A stretch of 64,000 bases of DNA from the NCBI RefSeq assembly GCF_017304635.1, contig NZ_JAFKMA010000005.1, positions 62,001 through 126,000 of the forward strand. Reading direction: 5' to 3'. Made by a program: the position numbers and the translations under genes. Source of the stretch: Sphingomonas sp. (GTDB lineage: Bacteria > Pseudomonadota > Alphaproteobacteria > Sphingomonadales > Sphingomonadaceae). The notes beneath the pieces were generated by a model. That model was not told the DNA's origin and ran no database searches. It saw only the letters and a program-made list of their open reading frames with translations. This document shows positions 31,901 to 40,521 of the stretch, in pieces; position 1 is the stretch's first letter; the number at the start of each line of letters is the position of its first letter.

Positions 31901-33984
31901 TCGCCGCGAAGACCGACCAACTCTATGCGCGCGACGAGATCCAGGGCAACGGCCTCAGCGGTCCGTATCGCCTGACCGGCCGCGACATCGTGCCGAACAG
32001 CGACAAGGTGCGGATCGAGGTGCGCGACCGGCTGCGCCCCGACCTGGTGCTGACCTCGACGCAACTGACGCGGCATATCGACTACGATATCGATCCGGTT
32101 GCGGGCACATTGCGCTTCCGCGAGCCCGTGCTCGGCCGCGACGCTGACCTCAATCCGGTGTTCATCGTCGTGGATTACGAGACCGACGGCACCGCTCGCC
32201 GCCTGGTCGCCGGCGCGCGCGCCGTGGCGAAGCTGGCGGACGGCAAGGTGCAGGTCGGCGCCGGGGTGCTGCACGACGAGACCGTGGGCAATGCAACCGT
32301 CATCGGCGCGGACATCCGGGTGAAGCCGACCGCCAATACCGAAGTGCGCGGCGAAGTCGCGACCGGGGGACGCTACGGCGTCGGCACCGGCCGGGCGTGG
32401 CTGGCCGAGGTCGAGCATCACGACCGCTCGGTCGACGTGCTGGCCTATGCGCGCAGCCAAGACGCGACCTTCGGGCTCGGCCAGCAGAATCTGGTCGAGG
32501 CGGGCACGCGCAAGCTGGGCGTCGACGGCCGCGTCGCGCTGACCGACACGTTGTCGCTGACCGCGACCGCCTGGCATTCGACACAGCTCGACGGACCCGG
32601 CGCGCGGACCGCCGCCGACCTCCGCCTCGAATATCGCCGCGAGGGCAGCACGCTGTTCGTCGGCGGCCAGATCGCCGACGACACCGGGATCGACGGCGGC
32701 GCGCGCCACTCCCGCCTGTTGACGATCGGCGGTAGCCAGGCGCTGCTCGACGGCAAACTGGTGCTGTCGGGCCAGGCGCAGGTCGCGCCGGGCGGCAGCG
32801 GCGATCGCGCCAGCGTCGATCTCCCCGCGCGCCAGCAACTCAACGCCGCGCTGACCGTCGCCAAGGGCATTCGCCTGCTCGGCGGGTACGAGATCGCGCA
32901 AGGGACCGACTTCACGACCCGGACCGCGCGGATCGGCTTCGACGTCGCGCCCTGGGCCGGCGCCAAGCTGATGTCGACGATGAACCGTCAGGCGATCGGC
33001 GAGAATGGCGAGCGGGCCTACGCGCAATATGGGATGAGCCAGTCGCTACCGCTCGGCCGGCACTGGACGATCGACGCGACCCTCGACGCCAGCACGACGC
33101 TCACCGGGCACATCCCGGCGGGCGCGTTCGTCAATGCCTTCACCACCACCGCCGCCGGCTCCGTCGCGGGCGCGTACCAGAACGACGGCGATTACGTCGC
33201 GGTTACCGGCGGGGCGGCGTATCGGGCGGAGCGCTGGTCGTGGAACGGCCGCCTCGAATACCGGCATTCGGACCAGAGCAATCGCTGGGGCGTGACGACC
33301 GACGTCCTGCGCTCGCTGGGGCAGGGGCGGACGTTCGCCGCGAGCCTGCGTTATTACGACATGACCGACCGGAATGGCGCGACGGCCGTGTCGCTCGCCG
33401 CCGACGCCGCGCTGGCGCTGCGGCCGCAGGACAGCCGCTGGTCGGTGCTCGAACGGCTGCAACTGCGCCGCGACCGCGCCGATGCCGGGTTCACCGGCAC
33501 CAACCCGCTCGGCGTGGCGACGGGGAACGGCGCGTTCCAGGCGACGCTGCGGCTCATCAACAACGTTGCCGTCAATTACCGCAGCGGGGCGGAAGGCGAC
33601 GCGCACGGGTTCGAGGCGACGGTCTATTACGGATCGAAATGGGTGCAGGGCAGCTTCGGCGGCGACGATTATACCGGCTATGTCGATGCGATCGGGTTCG
33701 AACTGCGCCAGGATGTCGGCCGCCGGTTCGATATCGGCGTGCAGGGGTCGGTGCAGCACGCCTGGACCAGTGGTGTCGTCGATTACAGCGTCGGGCCGTC
33801 GATCGGCGCGTCGCCCGCGACGAACCTCTGGGTCACGGCGGGTTACAATGCGGCGGGCTATCGCGATCGCGACTTCGAGGGCGATCGCTACACAAGGTCC
33901 GGGCCCTACGTCACGATGCGGCTGAAGTTCGACCAGTTCTCGCTGCGTGGTGCAGCGCAGGCAGTGCTGGGGAGGGGGCGATGA
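28996..33984 (+). CDS. Large exported protein: Ig/DUF11 modules plus C-terminal outer-membrane barrel
   Basis: This 1662-residue protein has a signal peptide (ending AAAQ) and an N-terminal module like genes 1 and 3 (HVTNTATLSFDASSG...SNTV). A carboxypeptidase-regulatory-like segment lies at about 205-300 and a DUF11 domain at about 345-460. A second regulatory/SdrD-like fold follows at about 475-540 (GRITEGDC...VTDKNGYYHVEGVRPG), then Ig-like parts. From about 828 to the end there are alternating beta strands typical of an outer-membrane barrel, including a conserved-looking YALFGDFESGLTDTQL segment. It has no TonB box or plug. It may anchor or export the small DUF11 proteins. The ribosome site is weak and lies in a hairpin. 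Confidence 0.78.
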   Translation: MTRVRRLVLLAALIGLATAVPAAAQTNTHVTNTATLSFDASSGRQTISSNTVALDVDRTKLPTRLSFRLPPVGYTMTGMACQTSPTTQFTPAPIDADTLAKAPPIRTLDDNQPIILVLENPGGNHNPTKRETAWINVSTESFHGTLPLLETGPDTGVFAGGVPEGGRTGDIAPCDPTLVRGEHLQLSFVEDDYSLGSSAAILIDPAGYVFDSQTGALIDGARVSLVDANDQPATVFGDDGVSRYPASVVTGGSVTDASGRVYQFSQGNYRFPFVAAGQYHLKFDPPANYSAPSTRSRDDLAQLRDPGGRVYLINDASFGGVFTLSDPRPFYADVPFDRAGDTSLLLTKTASVRDASPGDFVQYRVTVTNRGAASANNVHLTDILPVGLRYERGSTRGASEPTVSDDGRNLAFAAPMVPKGSSTDITYVVSVTPGAPTGEAVNRVLASGPGGATSNEAAAAVRIAALLFTDGFTVIGRITEGDCHNPDSGRRGIAGIRVVLEDGTFVVTDKNGYYHVEGVRPGRHVVQIDTGSIPASYAPVTCDRDTRSAGSAISRFVEGEGGVLKRVDFQLRPTGKVATKATALPITPLGDAQAAGDRDWFAGQASGTEILFPTPDYNPRAPVTRIVVKHAPGQRIALRVNGAAVDPLTFDTTDTNDARTIALSRWTGIALRDGDNAIEARVLDAKGATVATLTRTVHAATAGTRATLVPQLSRLVADGLTQPLVAVRVTDAAGRPVRAGSLVPFHVDQPYGAAIDAELEQGNQLTGRDRAQTIARVVGDDGLAFIALQPTMQAGNVHIVVTLADAKAERTSDIRAWLASAARDWIVVGFGAGTIGYDTLHSRTTALPPGMKQGVVTDGQLAFYAKGRIKGSWLLTLAYDSDRPYDRTRGLLGTIDPDRYYTVYGDGSRQGYDAASARKLYIRLERRDFYALFGDFESGLTDTQLTRFSRTLNGMKAEYHGRTVSFTAFAAKTDQLYARDEIQGNGLSGPYRLTGRDIVPNSDKVRIEVRDRLRPDLVLTSTQLTRHIDYDIDPVAGTLRFREPVLGRDADLNPVFIVVDYETDGTARRLVAGARAVAKLADGKVQVGAGVLHDETVGNATVIGADIRVKPTANTEVRGEVATGGRYGVGTGRAWLAEVEHHDRSVDVLAYARSQDATFGLGQQNLVEAGTRKLGVDGRVALTDTLSLTATAWHSTQLDGPGARTAADLRLEYRREGSTLFVGGQIADDTGIDGGARHSRLLTIGGSQALLDGKLVLSGQAQVAPGGSGDRASVDLPARQQLNAALTVAKGIRLLGGYEIAQGTDFTTRTARIGFDVAPWAGAKLMSTMNRQAIGENGERAYAQYGMSQSLPLGRHWTIDATLDASTTLTGHIPAGAFVNAFTTTAAGSVAGAYQNDGDYVAVTGGAAYRAERWSWNGRLEYRHSDQSNRWGVTTDVLRSLGQGRTFAASLRYYDMTDRNGATAVSLAADAALALRPQDSRWSVLERLQLRRDRADAGFTGTNPLGVATGNGAFQATLRLINNVAVNYRSGAEGDAHGFEATVYYGSKWVQGSFGGDDYTGYVDAIGFELRQDVGRRFDIGVQGSVQHAWTSGVVDYSVGPSIGASPATNLWVTAGYNAAGYRDRDFEGDRYTRSGPYVTMRLKFDQFSLRGAAQAVLGRGR

Positions 33985-34499
33985 GGCGCACGATGCTCGT
34001 CCTTGCCGCTGTCCTCCAGCCGACGCTGGCGGGGGCGACCGACCTGACCGTCACCAAGACCGCGACCGTGGTCAACGATCCCGTCGGTTCGGTCGCGCCC
34101 AAGTCGCTGCCGGGGGCAGAGGTCGACTATACGGTGCTGTTCACCAACCCGCTCGGCAATCTGGGCCAGCCGGTGCGCAACATCACGATCACCGACACCC
34201 TGCCGGTAAACGTCATCCTGCGCGTCAGCGATATCGCGAGCGCCGGCAAGGGGCCGATCGAGTTCCTCGACGGCAGCGTGCTCGGGATCGGGGGCAGCGG
34301 CCTGACCTGCACCTTCGTGTCGCTCGCCAGCACCAGCGACTGTGTCGATTTCTCGACCGACGGTGCGACCTGGACCTACGTGCCGGTCCCCGATGCCGCG
34401 GGCTACGACGCCAACGTCCGCGCGATCCGGGTGCGGCCGGCGACCACCTTCAACACGTCGGGCTCGTTCCAGCTCCGGTACCGCGTGAGGATCAAGTGA
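33981..34499 (+). CDS. Small exported DUF11-type protein (surface cluster gene 5)
   Basis: The start is ATG 33981, overlapping the stop of the large barrel gene (ATGA), with GGAGGGGGCG immediately upstream. The frame continues back inside the large gene only as a shadow. The 172-residue product has a signal peptide ending AGAT and one DUF11-type domain. This opens with DLTVTKTATVVNDPVGS, followed by PGAEVDYTVLFTNP and NITITDTLPVN. Two cysteines could form a disulfide. Tight coupling to the barrel protein suggests the two work as a pair. Confidence 0.78.
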   Translation: MRRTMLVLAAVLQPTLAGATDLTVTKTATVVNDPVGSVAPKSLPGAEVDYTVLFTNPLGNLGQPVRNITITDTLPVNVILRVSDIASAGKGPIEFLDGSVLGIGGSGLTCTFVSLASTSDCVDFSTDGATWTYVPVPDAAGYDANVRAIRVRPATTFNTSGSFQLRYRVRIK

Positions 34500-34516
34500 C
34501 GGACAGGGAGCGCACC

Positions 34517-35128
34517 ATGGCGAGTAGAGCCGAAGACACGCTGAACGATCGTCGCGACGGCCCCCGGACGCGTAGCGTGCTGGCGCTGGGCAAGATCGTC
34601 CATGCCGGGCGCGAGCATATCGCGATCGTCCGCGACATCGCGTCGGGCGGGCTCAAGATCGAGATGATCGATCCGCCCGAGCCGGGCAGCTACGTCATCG
34701 TCGAAATGCTGGGGCTCAATCCGACGCCAGCGCGAGTCGCCTGGCGGCGCGATCGCCAAGCGGGTCTCGCCTTTTCGATGCCGCAGGAGGTCGAACGGAT
34801 GTGCCGGCGCGGGCGCGACGAATCCGGGACGGCCGCGCGTGGACCGCGCTTCACGATCGCGGCGCGCGCGACGCTCCGCGTCGATGGCCGGGCGGTGCCG
34901 ATCGACGTCGTCAACATCAGCGCCGGTGGCGCCCGGCTGCGCGGGCTTGTCGGCGTCGCTGCCAACCTGCCGGCGTCGCTCGAACTGCGGCGCGGGAAAG
35001 GAGCCTGGTCGGGCTATATTCGCTGGCTCGACGGCGCGGATGCCGGGTTCAGCTTCACCCCGCCGCTCGACTTCCGTACGTTGCTCGACACGGTGCAGAG
35101 TTCGAGCGTGCCGATCGGCAGGTCGTGA
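34517..35128 (+). CDS. Tandem PilZ-domain protein
   Basis: This 203-residue cytoplasmic protein has two PilZ-like domains. The first (about 12-95) has RRDGPRTR and RDIASGGLKIEM, in which the usual Ser of DxSxxG is Ala. The second (about 108-200) has GPRFTIAARATL and VVNISAGGARLRG, matching NxSxxG. PilZ domains bind c-di-GMP through the Arg pair and this loop. The second looks more likely to bind, while the first may be degenerate. It lies 17 bases after the DUF11 cluster on the same strand, so c-di-GMP control of the surface assembly is plausible but unproven. The start follows AGGGAGCG. Confidence 0.82.
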   Translation: MASRAEDTLNDRRDGPRTRSVLALGKIVHAGREHIAIVRDIASGGLKIEMIDPPEPGSYVIVEMLGLNPTPARVAWRRDRQAGLAFSMPQEVERMCRRGRDESGTAARGPRFTIAARATLRVDGRAVPIDVVNISAGGARLRGLVGVAANLPASLELRRGKGAWSGYIRWLDGADAGFSFTPPLDFRTLLDTVQSSSVPIGRS

Positions 35129-35160
35129 GCGGCGTCAGGTGGAACGCTGTCGCTATATCA

Positions 35161-35640
35161 TCACGAGCCGGGGTTGAGTTGACGACTACTCTGCCAGATC
35201 GTGTCGAGCGCCTCGCGCGCCAGATCGAGTCCGTGTTGCGTCAACGCCAATTGCAGGCGCCGGCCGTCGAGCGGATCGGGCAACCGGTCGACCAGCCCGC
35301 GAGCTTCCAGCTTGTCGATCCAGCGAATGACGGTCGCAGCCGGCGCGTTGGTGCCGAGGCAGACCGTCTTCACGATCGTCCGTACCTTGCGGAACCGACC
35401 GACGAACAGGCCGAGCAATATTTCCAGCCCCGGCCCGTGCGCCATCTCGCGTCCCACGATCCGCGCGAGATCGTGCCTCGCCGTCGCCCAGACGAAGGCG
35501 ACGTTCGACCGCCGCTCGTCCGCCAAATCGTCGTGCTTCACTAAGATTGGATCGGGATTATGCAGGCGGGAAGCGGCGGAGCCTGCGCGCAGAGTCGTGT
35601 CGAACAATTCGTCGACCCACAGGTTACCCTGGTCCATCAC
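35161..35640 (-). CDS. MarR-type winged-helix regulator
   Basis: This 159-residue protein has a winged helix in its C-terminal half. It shows helix-turn-helix residues around TNAPAATVIRWIDKLEARGLVDR and the wing DPLDGRRLQLALTQHG, both typical of MarR proteins. The N-terminal 50 residues are less conserved. ATG 35640 and 35637 are both possible starts. It is on the same strand as, and 175 bases downstream of, the MFS transporter. It may repress or activate that transporter. The gap between them holds no obvious palindromic operator. Confidence 0.82.
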   Translation of the reverse strand: MMDQGNLWVDELFDTTLRAGSAASRLHNPDPILVKHDDLADERRSNVAFVWATARHDLARIVGREMAHGPGLEILLGLFVGRFRKVRTIVKTVCLGTNAPAATVIRWIDKLEARGLVDRLPDPLDGRRLQLALTQHGLDLAREALDTIWQSSRQLNPGS

Positions 35641-35815
35641 ATGCCCCTGTGACTTCGCTGTTTCAATAGACCAAGGGCAATGCGCTTGTCCTGAACTAAG
35701 TCAAGGCCGCAATGCGGCGACGAAAACATTTGCTACGCCCAAGCAGTCGACCAAGCATAATCTGTGCTGGCCGGCATCCTGAAGATGTCGGCTTCCAAAA
35801 AGATCGACAAGGAAG

Positions 35816-37081
35816 TTATCGTGCACGAACTCGCGGGCCAGCGAGCAACATGATCCCGCCCAGGCTGAGAATACCGGCGGCGATCAGATAGGTGCCGACC
35901 AACGATAGGCCGCCGCGTAGCGCGAGTGCCTGGGCCGCGATCGGGGCGAGTGCGCCGCCGACGATCCCGCCCAGGTTGAAGGTGATCGACACACCGGTAT
36001 AGCGGACCGCCGGATCGAATAGCGACGGCAGCCAGCCGCCCAGCGGGCCGTAGGTGAAGCCCATCGCGAACAGCGACAGCGCCAGCCAGGCGAACACGAC
36101 GCCGAGCGACGCCGCGCCGAGCATCGGTCCCATCGTCACGCCCGATACGACGCACCCGAAGAAGCCCCAGCGCAGCACCGTCGTCGCACCCCGTGTGTCC
36201 GCCAGCATCGACGACACGATCACGCCTGCGGCCAGGAACAGCACCGCCGCGATCTCCAGCCCCAGCATCACCTGCCGTCCGTGGCCGAGCGTGGTGGTGC
36301 CGTAACTGAGCGCGAACGCGGTCGTCAGGTAGAACAACGCGAAACAGGCGACGACCCCCGCGGTCCCCGCGATCGTCGCGCGGGCGTGGCGACGGAACAG
36401 GTCGGCGATCGGTACCCTGGCCAGCGCATCGTGCGCGGCGGCATCGCTGAATGTCGGCGTCTCGGTCAGCTTCAGCCGCACCCAGAGGCCGAGCACGACC
36501 AGCGCCGCACTCGCCAGGAACGGCAGGCGCCAGCCCCACGCCTGGAACTGCGCATCGCTCAGCATCGTGCCGAGCAGCAGGAACAGGCCGTTCGCCGCGA
36601 CGAACCCGACCGGCGCGCCGAGCGGCGGGTACATGCCCCAGCGATATTCGCGGCCGCGCGGCGCATTCTCGACCGCGAGCAAGGATGCGCCGCCCCATTC
36701 GCCGCCCAGTCCAAGCCCCTGGCCGAAGCGTAGCGCGCAAAGCAGCGCCGACGCGACCCAGCCGATGCTGTCATAGGTCGGCAGGAAGGCGATCGCGACG
36801 GTCGACCCGCCCATCAGCATCAGCGAGGCGACCAGCGTCGACTTGCGCCCCAGCCGGTCGCCGAAATGCCCGAACAGGGCGGCGCCGAGCGGCCGCGCGA
36901 AGAACGCGAGCCCGAAGCTGGCGTAGGACGCGAGCAGCTGGACCGCCGGATCCCTGGCCGGAAAGAATTGCGGTCCGAACACCAGTGCCGCGGCGGTCGC
37001 ATAGATGTAGAAATCGTAGAACTCGACCGAGGTCCCGATCAGGCTGGCGAGCAGGATGCGGCGGTTCGAAGCGATGGCCAT
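35816..37081 (-). CDS. MFS transporter, metabolite:H+ symporter (MHS) family
   Basis: This 421-residue protein has 12 predicted membrane helices. The MHS N-terminal signature is SVEFYDFYIYATAAALVFG, and the MFS loop 2-3 motif is GHFGDRLGRKS. A family marker RFGQGLGLGGEWGGA follows in helix 5. The family moves citrate, shikimate, proline/betaine, alpha-ketoglutarate and similar compounds by proton symport. No catabolic genes adjoin it, so the substrate is open. A MarR-type regulator lies downstream. Confidence 0.93.
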   Translation of the reverse strand: MAIASNRRILLASLIGTSVEFYDFYIYATAAALVFGPQFFPARDPAVQLLASYASFGLAFFARPLGAALFGHFGDRLGRKSTLVASLMLMGGSTVAIAFLPTYDSIGWVASALLCALRFGQGLGLGGEWGGASLLAVENAPRGREYRWGMYPPLGAPVGFVAANGLFLLLGTMLSDAQFQAWGWRLPFLASAALVVLGLWVRLKLTETPTFSDAAAHDALARVPIADLFRRHARATIAGTAGVVACFALFYLTTAFALSYGTTTLGHGRQVMLGLEIAAVLFLAAGVIVSSMLADTRGATTVLRWGFFGCVVSGVTMGPMLGAASLGVVFAWLALSLFAMGFTYGPLGGWLPSLFDPAVRYTGVSITFNLGGIVGGALAPIAAQALALRGGLSLVGTYLIAAGILSLGGIMLLAGPRVRAR

Positions 37082-37190
37082 CGATGCCCTATTCCAACCC
37101 GCCGCGCCGAAGTCACGCGCTTCGCATCATCGCCGCACTCATTTCCCGATCGTGCGTCTATGCGAGAAGCGCACGCGTCCGGGTGCGATC

Positions 37191-37877
37191 TCAGTCCCCC
37201 GCCACCAATCGGTAGCCGACGCCCATTTCGTTCATCAGCAGCGCCGGGCGTGTCGGGTCGACCTCCAGTTTCTGGCGCAGGTTGCGGATGACGATGCGCA
37301 GATAGTCGATATGGTCCTCGTGCGCCGGGCCCCAGACGGTCTGGAGCAACTGGCGGTGGCCGATCACGCGGTCGGGGCGCCGGGCCAGTTCGGCGAGGAC
37401 GCCATATTCCTTCGGCGACAGGTGCACGTCGTCGCCCGCGCGGCGGACGCGGCGGCGGTCGAGGTCGATCTCGACCTCGCCGGCGGTGACGAGCGTCCGG
37501 CCGGCGGCGCCCGCAGTGCGATGGCGCAGCGCCGTGCGGACGCGGGCGAGCAGCTCCTCGGTATCGAAAGGCTTGGTCAGGTAGTCGTCGGCGCCGAGGT
37601 CGAGCGCGGCGACCTTTTCGGCGGTATCCTCGCGGGCGGACACCACGATCACCGCCGCGCCCTTCGTCCGCAGCAGCTGGATCAATTCCAGCCCGTCGCG
37701 ATCGGGCAGGCCGAGATCGAGCAGGACGACTTCCGGTTTCTCGATGTCGGCGAGCGACAAGGCTTCGCGCGCGGTGGCGGCGTCGCTGGCGGCGTGCCCG
37801 GCACGTTCGATCGCGACGCGCAGCAGTCGGCGGATATGCGCGTCGTCCTCGACGATCAGAATCTTCGCGGCCGCCAT
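37191..37877 (-). CDS. kdpE: KdpE response regulator of potassium uptake
   Basis: This 228-residue OmpR-family regulator has phosphoacceptor Asp54 in VVLLDLGLPDRDG and Lys in YLTKPFDTEELLAR. Its winged helix contains VHLSPKEYGVLAELARRPDRVIGHRQLL and ends GVGYRL. It lies 11 bases after kdpC on the same strand and matches KdpE in length and motif wording. It should activate kdpFABC under potassium limitation. Its kinase partner kdpD is not downstream but on the opposite strand beyond kdpF, so KdpD and KdpE levels may be controlled separately. Confidence 0.95.
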   Translation of the reverse strand: MAAAKILIVEDDAHIRRLLRVAIERAGHAASDAATAREALSLADIEKPEVVLLDLGLPDRDGLELIQLLRTKGAAVIVVSAREDTAEKVAALDLGADDYLTKPFDTEELLARVRTALRHRTAGAAGRTLVTAGEVEIDLDRRRVRRAGDDVHLSPKEYGVLAELARRPDRVIGHRQLLQTVWGPAHEDHIDYLRIVIRNLRQKLEVDPTRPALLMNEMGVGYRLVAGD

Positions 37878-37888
37878 GCCGGAATCGT

Positions 37889-38482
37889 CTAGCGGCGCGG
37901 CGCGATCCGGTCGAGCGCGAGGTTGAGCGCCAGCACGTTGACGCGGGGCTCGCCGAAGAAGCCGAGCACCGGGTGTGCGGTGTTGGCATCGACTAACGCC
38001 GCCAGCTTCGCCGCCTCCACGCTGCGCGCCTTCGCGACGCGCGCGACCTGGAACAAAGCCGCCTCGGGGCTGATGTCAGGGTCGAGCCCCGAGGCGGAGG
38101 CCGTCACCAGGTCGGCGGGAACGTTGGAACCTGGGGCGGAAGTGTGCGCGGCGGCGAGGTCGGTGGTGATTCGGTCGACCAGCGCCTTGCTGGTCGGGCC
38201 GAAGTTCGATCCCGACGAGGCGGTGGCGTCGTACCCCTTGCCGGCGGCGGACGGGCGACCGTGGAAATAGGCGTCGCTGGCGAAGGACTGGCCGATCAGC
38301 GACGAGCCGATCACCTTGCCGCTGGCGTCGGTGACGAGGCTGCCGTTGGCGGCGCCGGGGGCGACCAGTTGCGCCACTCCGGTGATCGCGGCGGGATAGG
38401 CCAGCCCGAGCAAGGCGGCGAACAGCAAAGTCAGCATTATCGCCGGGCGCAATGCAGTGGTGAAATCCTTGAGCATGGTCAT
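37889..38482 (-). CDS. kdpC: KdpC, subunit of the K+-transporting ATPase
   Basis: This 197-residue protein has one N-terminal membrane helix (about 12-35) and a periplasmic domain. The family patterns QSFASDAYFHGRPSAAG and SGLDPDISPEAALFQVARVAKAR are present. KdpC joins KdpA to KdpB and increases the pump's affinity. The ATG has GAGGAA upstream and lies four bases after kdpB. The C-terminus contains HPVLGFFGEPRVNVLALNLALD, as in other KdpC proteins. Confidence 0.96.
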   Translation of the reverse strand: MTMLKDFTTALRPAIMLTLLFAALLGLAYPAAITGVAQLVAPGAANGSLVTDASGKVIGSSLIGQSFASDAYFHGRPSAAGKGYDATASSGSNFGPTSKALVDRITTDLAAAHTSAPGSNVPADLVTASASGLDPDISPEAALFQVARVAKARSVEAAKLAALVDANTAHPVLGFFGEPRVNVLALNLALDRIAPRR

Positions 38483-38486
38483 TTCC

Positions 38487-40508
38487 TCAGGCGAGGTGGA
38501 GGCCGGCGACCGCGAGGTCGATCAGCTTGATCCCGATGAACGGCGCGATCAGTCCGCCGAGCCCGTAGACCGCGAGGTTGCGCGCGAGCAGCGGACCGGC
38601 GCCGATCGGGCGGTACTTCACGCCCTTCAGCGCGAGCGGGACGAGCAGCGGGATGATGAGCGCGTTGAAGATGATCGCCGACAGGATCGCGGAGCGCGGG
38701 GAAGCCAGTCCCATCACGTTGAGCACCGCGAGGCCGGGGTACAGCACGACGAACATCGCCGGGATGATCGCGAAATATTTCGCCACGTCGTTCGCGACCG
38801 AGAAGGTGGTGAGCGCGCCGCGCGTCATCAGCAATTGCTTGCCCAGCCCGACGACCTCGATCAGCTTGGTCGGGTCGCTGTCGAGGTCGACCATGTTGCC
38901 CGCCTCGCGCGCGGCCTGGGTGCCCGTGTTCATCGCGACGCCGACATCGGCCTGGGCGAGCGCGGGGGCGTCGTTGGTGCCGTCGCCGCACATCGCGACC
39001 AGCTTGCCGCCCTGCTGTTCCTTGCGGATCAGCTCGAGCTTGTCCTCCGGCGTCGCCTCGGCGAGGAAGTCGTCGACCCCGGCCTCGGCGGCGATCGATG
39101 CGGCGGTCAGCGGGTTGTCGCCGGTAATCATGACCGTGCGGATGCCCATCCGGCGCAATTCCGCGAACCGTTCGCGCACCCCGGCCTTGACCACGTCCTT
39201 CAGCGCCACCGCACCGAGCAGGCGGCCGTCGCGGATGACGGCGAGCGGGGTCATGCCGGCGCGCGCGATCTCGTCGGTCGCCCGCTTGATCTCGGCCGCG
39301 CCGGGTGCGTCGGCGGGCAGCGTCTTCAGGATCGAGTCGACCGCGCCTTTGAGCACCGTGACCCCGTTCGCCTTCACGCCCGAACTGCGGGTCTGTGCGG
39401 TGAACGGGATGATCTCAGAATCGGCCGCCAGTTGCACGTCGAGCGCGAATTTCTCGCGCGCCAGCACCACGATCGAGCGCCCCTCCGGCGTTTCGTCGGC
39501 GAGGCTCGCGAGCATCGCCGCTTCCGCCAGCACCTTCGCGTCGATCCCGCCGACGGGACGGAACTCGCTCGCCTGGCGGTCGCCGATCGTGATCGTGCCG
39601 GTCTTGTCGAGCAGCAGCGTGTCGACATCGCCCGCCGCCTCGACCGCGCGGCCCGACTTGGCGAGCACGTTGAACCGGATCAGCCGGTCCATTCCCGCAA
39701 TGCCGATCGCCGACAGCAACGCGGCGATGGTGGTCGGGATCAGCGTGATGAGCAACGCCGCCAGGATCGCGACCGGCACCTGGCCGCCGGCATAGCTCGC
39801 GAACCCCGGCACGGTGCCCACCGCGATCAGGAAGATGATCGTGAGGCCGACGAGCAGGATGGTCAGCGCGATCTCGTTCGGCGTCTTCTGTCGTTCCGCC
39901 CCTTCGACCAGCGCGATCATGCGGTCGAGGAAGCCCTGGCCCGGTTCCTGCGTGATCCGCACCTTGATTCGGTCCGAAATGACCCGCGTGCCGGCGGTGA
40001 CGGCGGAGCGGTCGCCGCCCGCCTCGCGGATGACGGGTGCGCTCTCGCCGGTGATCGCGGCTTCGTTGACCGACGCGACGCCCTCGACCACCTCGCCATC
40101 GGCCGGGATCAGGTCGCCGGTCTCGACCAGCACGATCTCGCCGCGTTCGAGCCGGTGGGCGGGGATCAGCGACCAGGTGTCGCCGACGCCGATCAGGCGC
40201 TTGGCGTTGAGCTCCGACTTGGTCGCGCGCAAGCTCGCTGCCTGCGCCCGCCCGCGCCCCTCGGCGAGCGCTTCGGCGAAGGTGCCGAACAGCACGGTCA
40301 GCCACAGCCACACGATCAGCTGGATCTGGAACCCCGCCGGCAGCGGCTCGCCGCCGAGCGCCAGCAGCGCGGTCAGCAGCAGCGCCACCGCCGCGGTCAC
40401 GAACAGCACCGGGTTCTTCACCAACTGGCGCGGGTCGAGTTTCTTGAACGAATCGCCGATCGCCGGGACGACCAGGCTGGCGGAGAACATCGAGGTTGCT
40501 TCGGTCAT
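38487..40508 (-). CDS. kdpB: KdpB, catalytic P-type ATPase subunit
   Basis: The start is ATG 40508; the frame reaches 40571 but overlaps kdpA. The 673-residue product has the phosphorylation site Asp301 in DKTGTITIG, the TGES loop at 153-156, and the hinge [19 protein letters not shown]. It has seven membrane helices as expected for type IA P-ATPases. It hydrolyses ATP to drive potassium taken in through KdpA. It lies 13 bases after kdpA and four before kdpC. Family length is about 675-690, so it is complete. Confidence 0.97.
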   Translation of the reverse strand: MTEATSMFSASLVVPAIGDSFKKLDPRQLVKNPVLFVTAAVALLLTALLALGGEPLPAGFQIQLIVWLWLTVLFGTFAEALAEGRGRAQAASLRATKSELNAKRLIGVGDTWSLIPAHRLERGEIVLVETGDLIPADGEVVEGVASVNEAAITGESAPVIREAGGDRSAVTAGTRVISDRIKVRITQEPGQGFLDRMIALVEGAERQKTPNEIALTILLVGLTIIFLIAVGTVPGFASYAGGQVPVAILAALLITLIPTTIAALLSAIGIAGMDRLIRFNVLAKSGRAVEAAGDVDTLLLDKTGTITIGDRQASEFRPVGGIDAKVLAEAAMLASLADETPEGRSIVVLAREKFALDVQLAADSEIIPFTAQTRSSGVKANGVTVLKGAVDSILKTLPADAPGAAEIKRATDEIARAGMTPLAVIRDGRLLGAVALKDVVKAGVRERFAELRRMGIRTVMITGDNPLTAASIAAEAGVDDFLAEATPEDKLELIRKEQQGGKLVAMCGDGTNDAPALAQADVGVAMNTGTQAAREAGNMVDLDSDPTKLIEVVGLGKQLLMTRGALTTFSVANDVAKYFAIIPAMFVVLYPGLAVLNVMGLASPRSAILSAIIFNALIIPLLVPLALKGVKYRPIGAGPLLARNLAVYGLGGLIAPFIGIKLIDLAVAGLHLA

Positions 40509-40521
40509 TGTCGGTGCCTCT

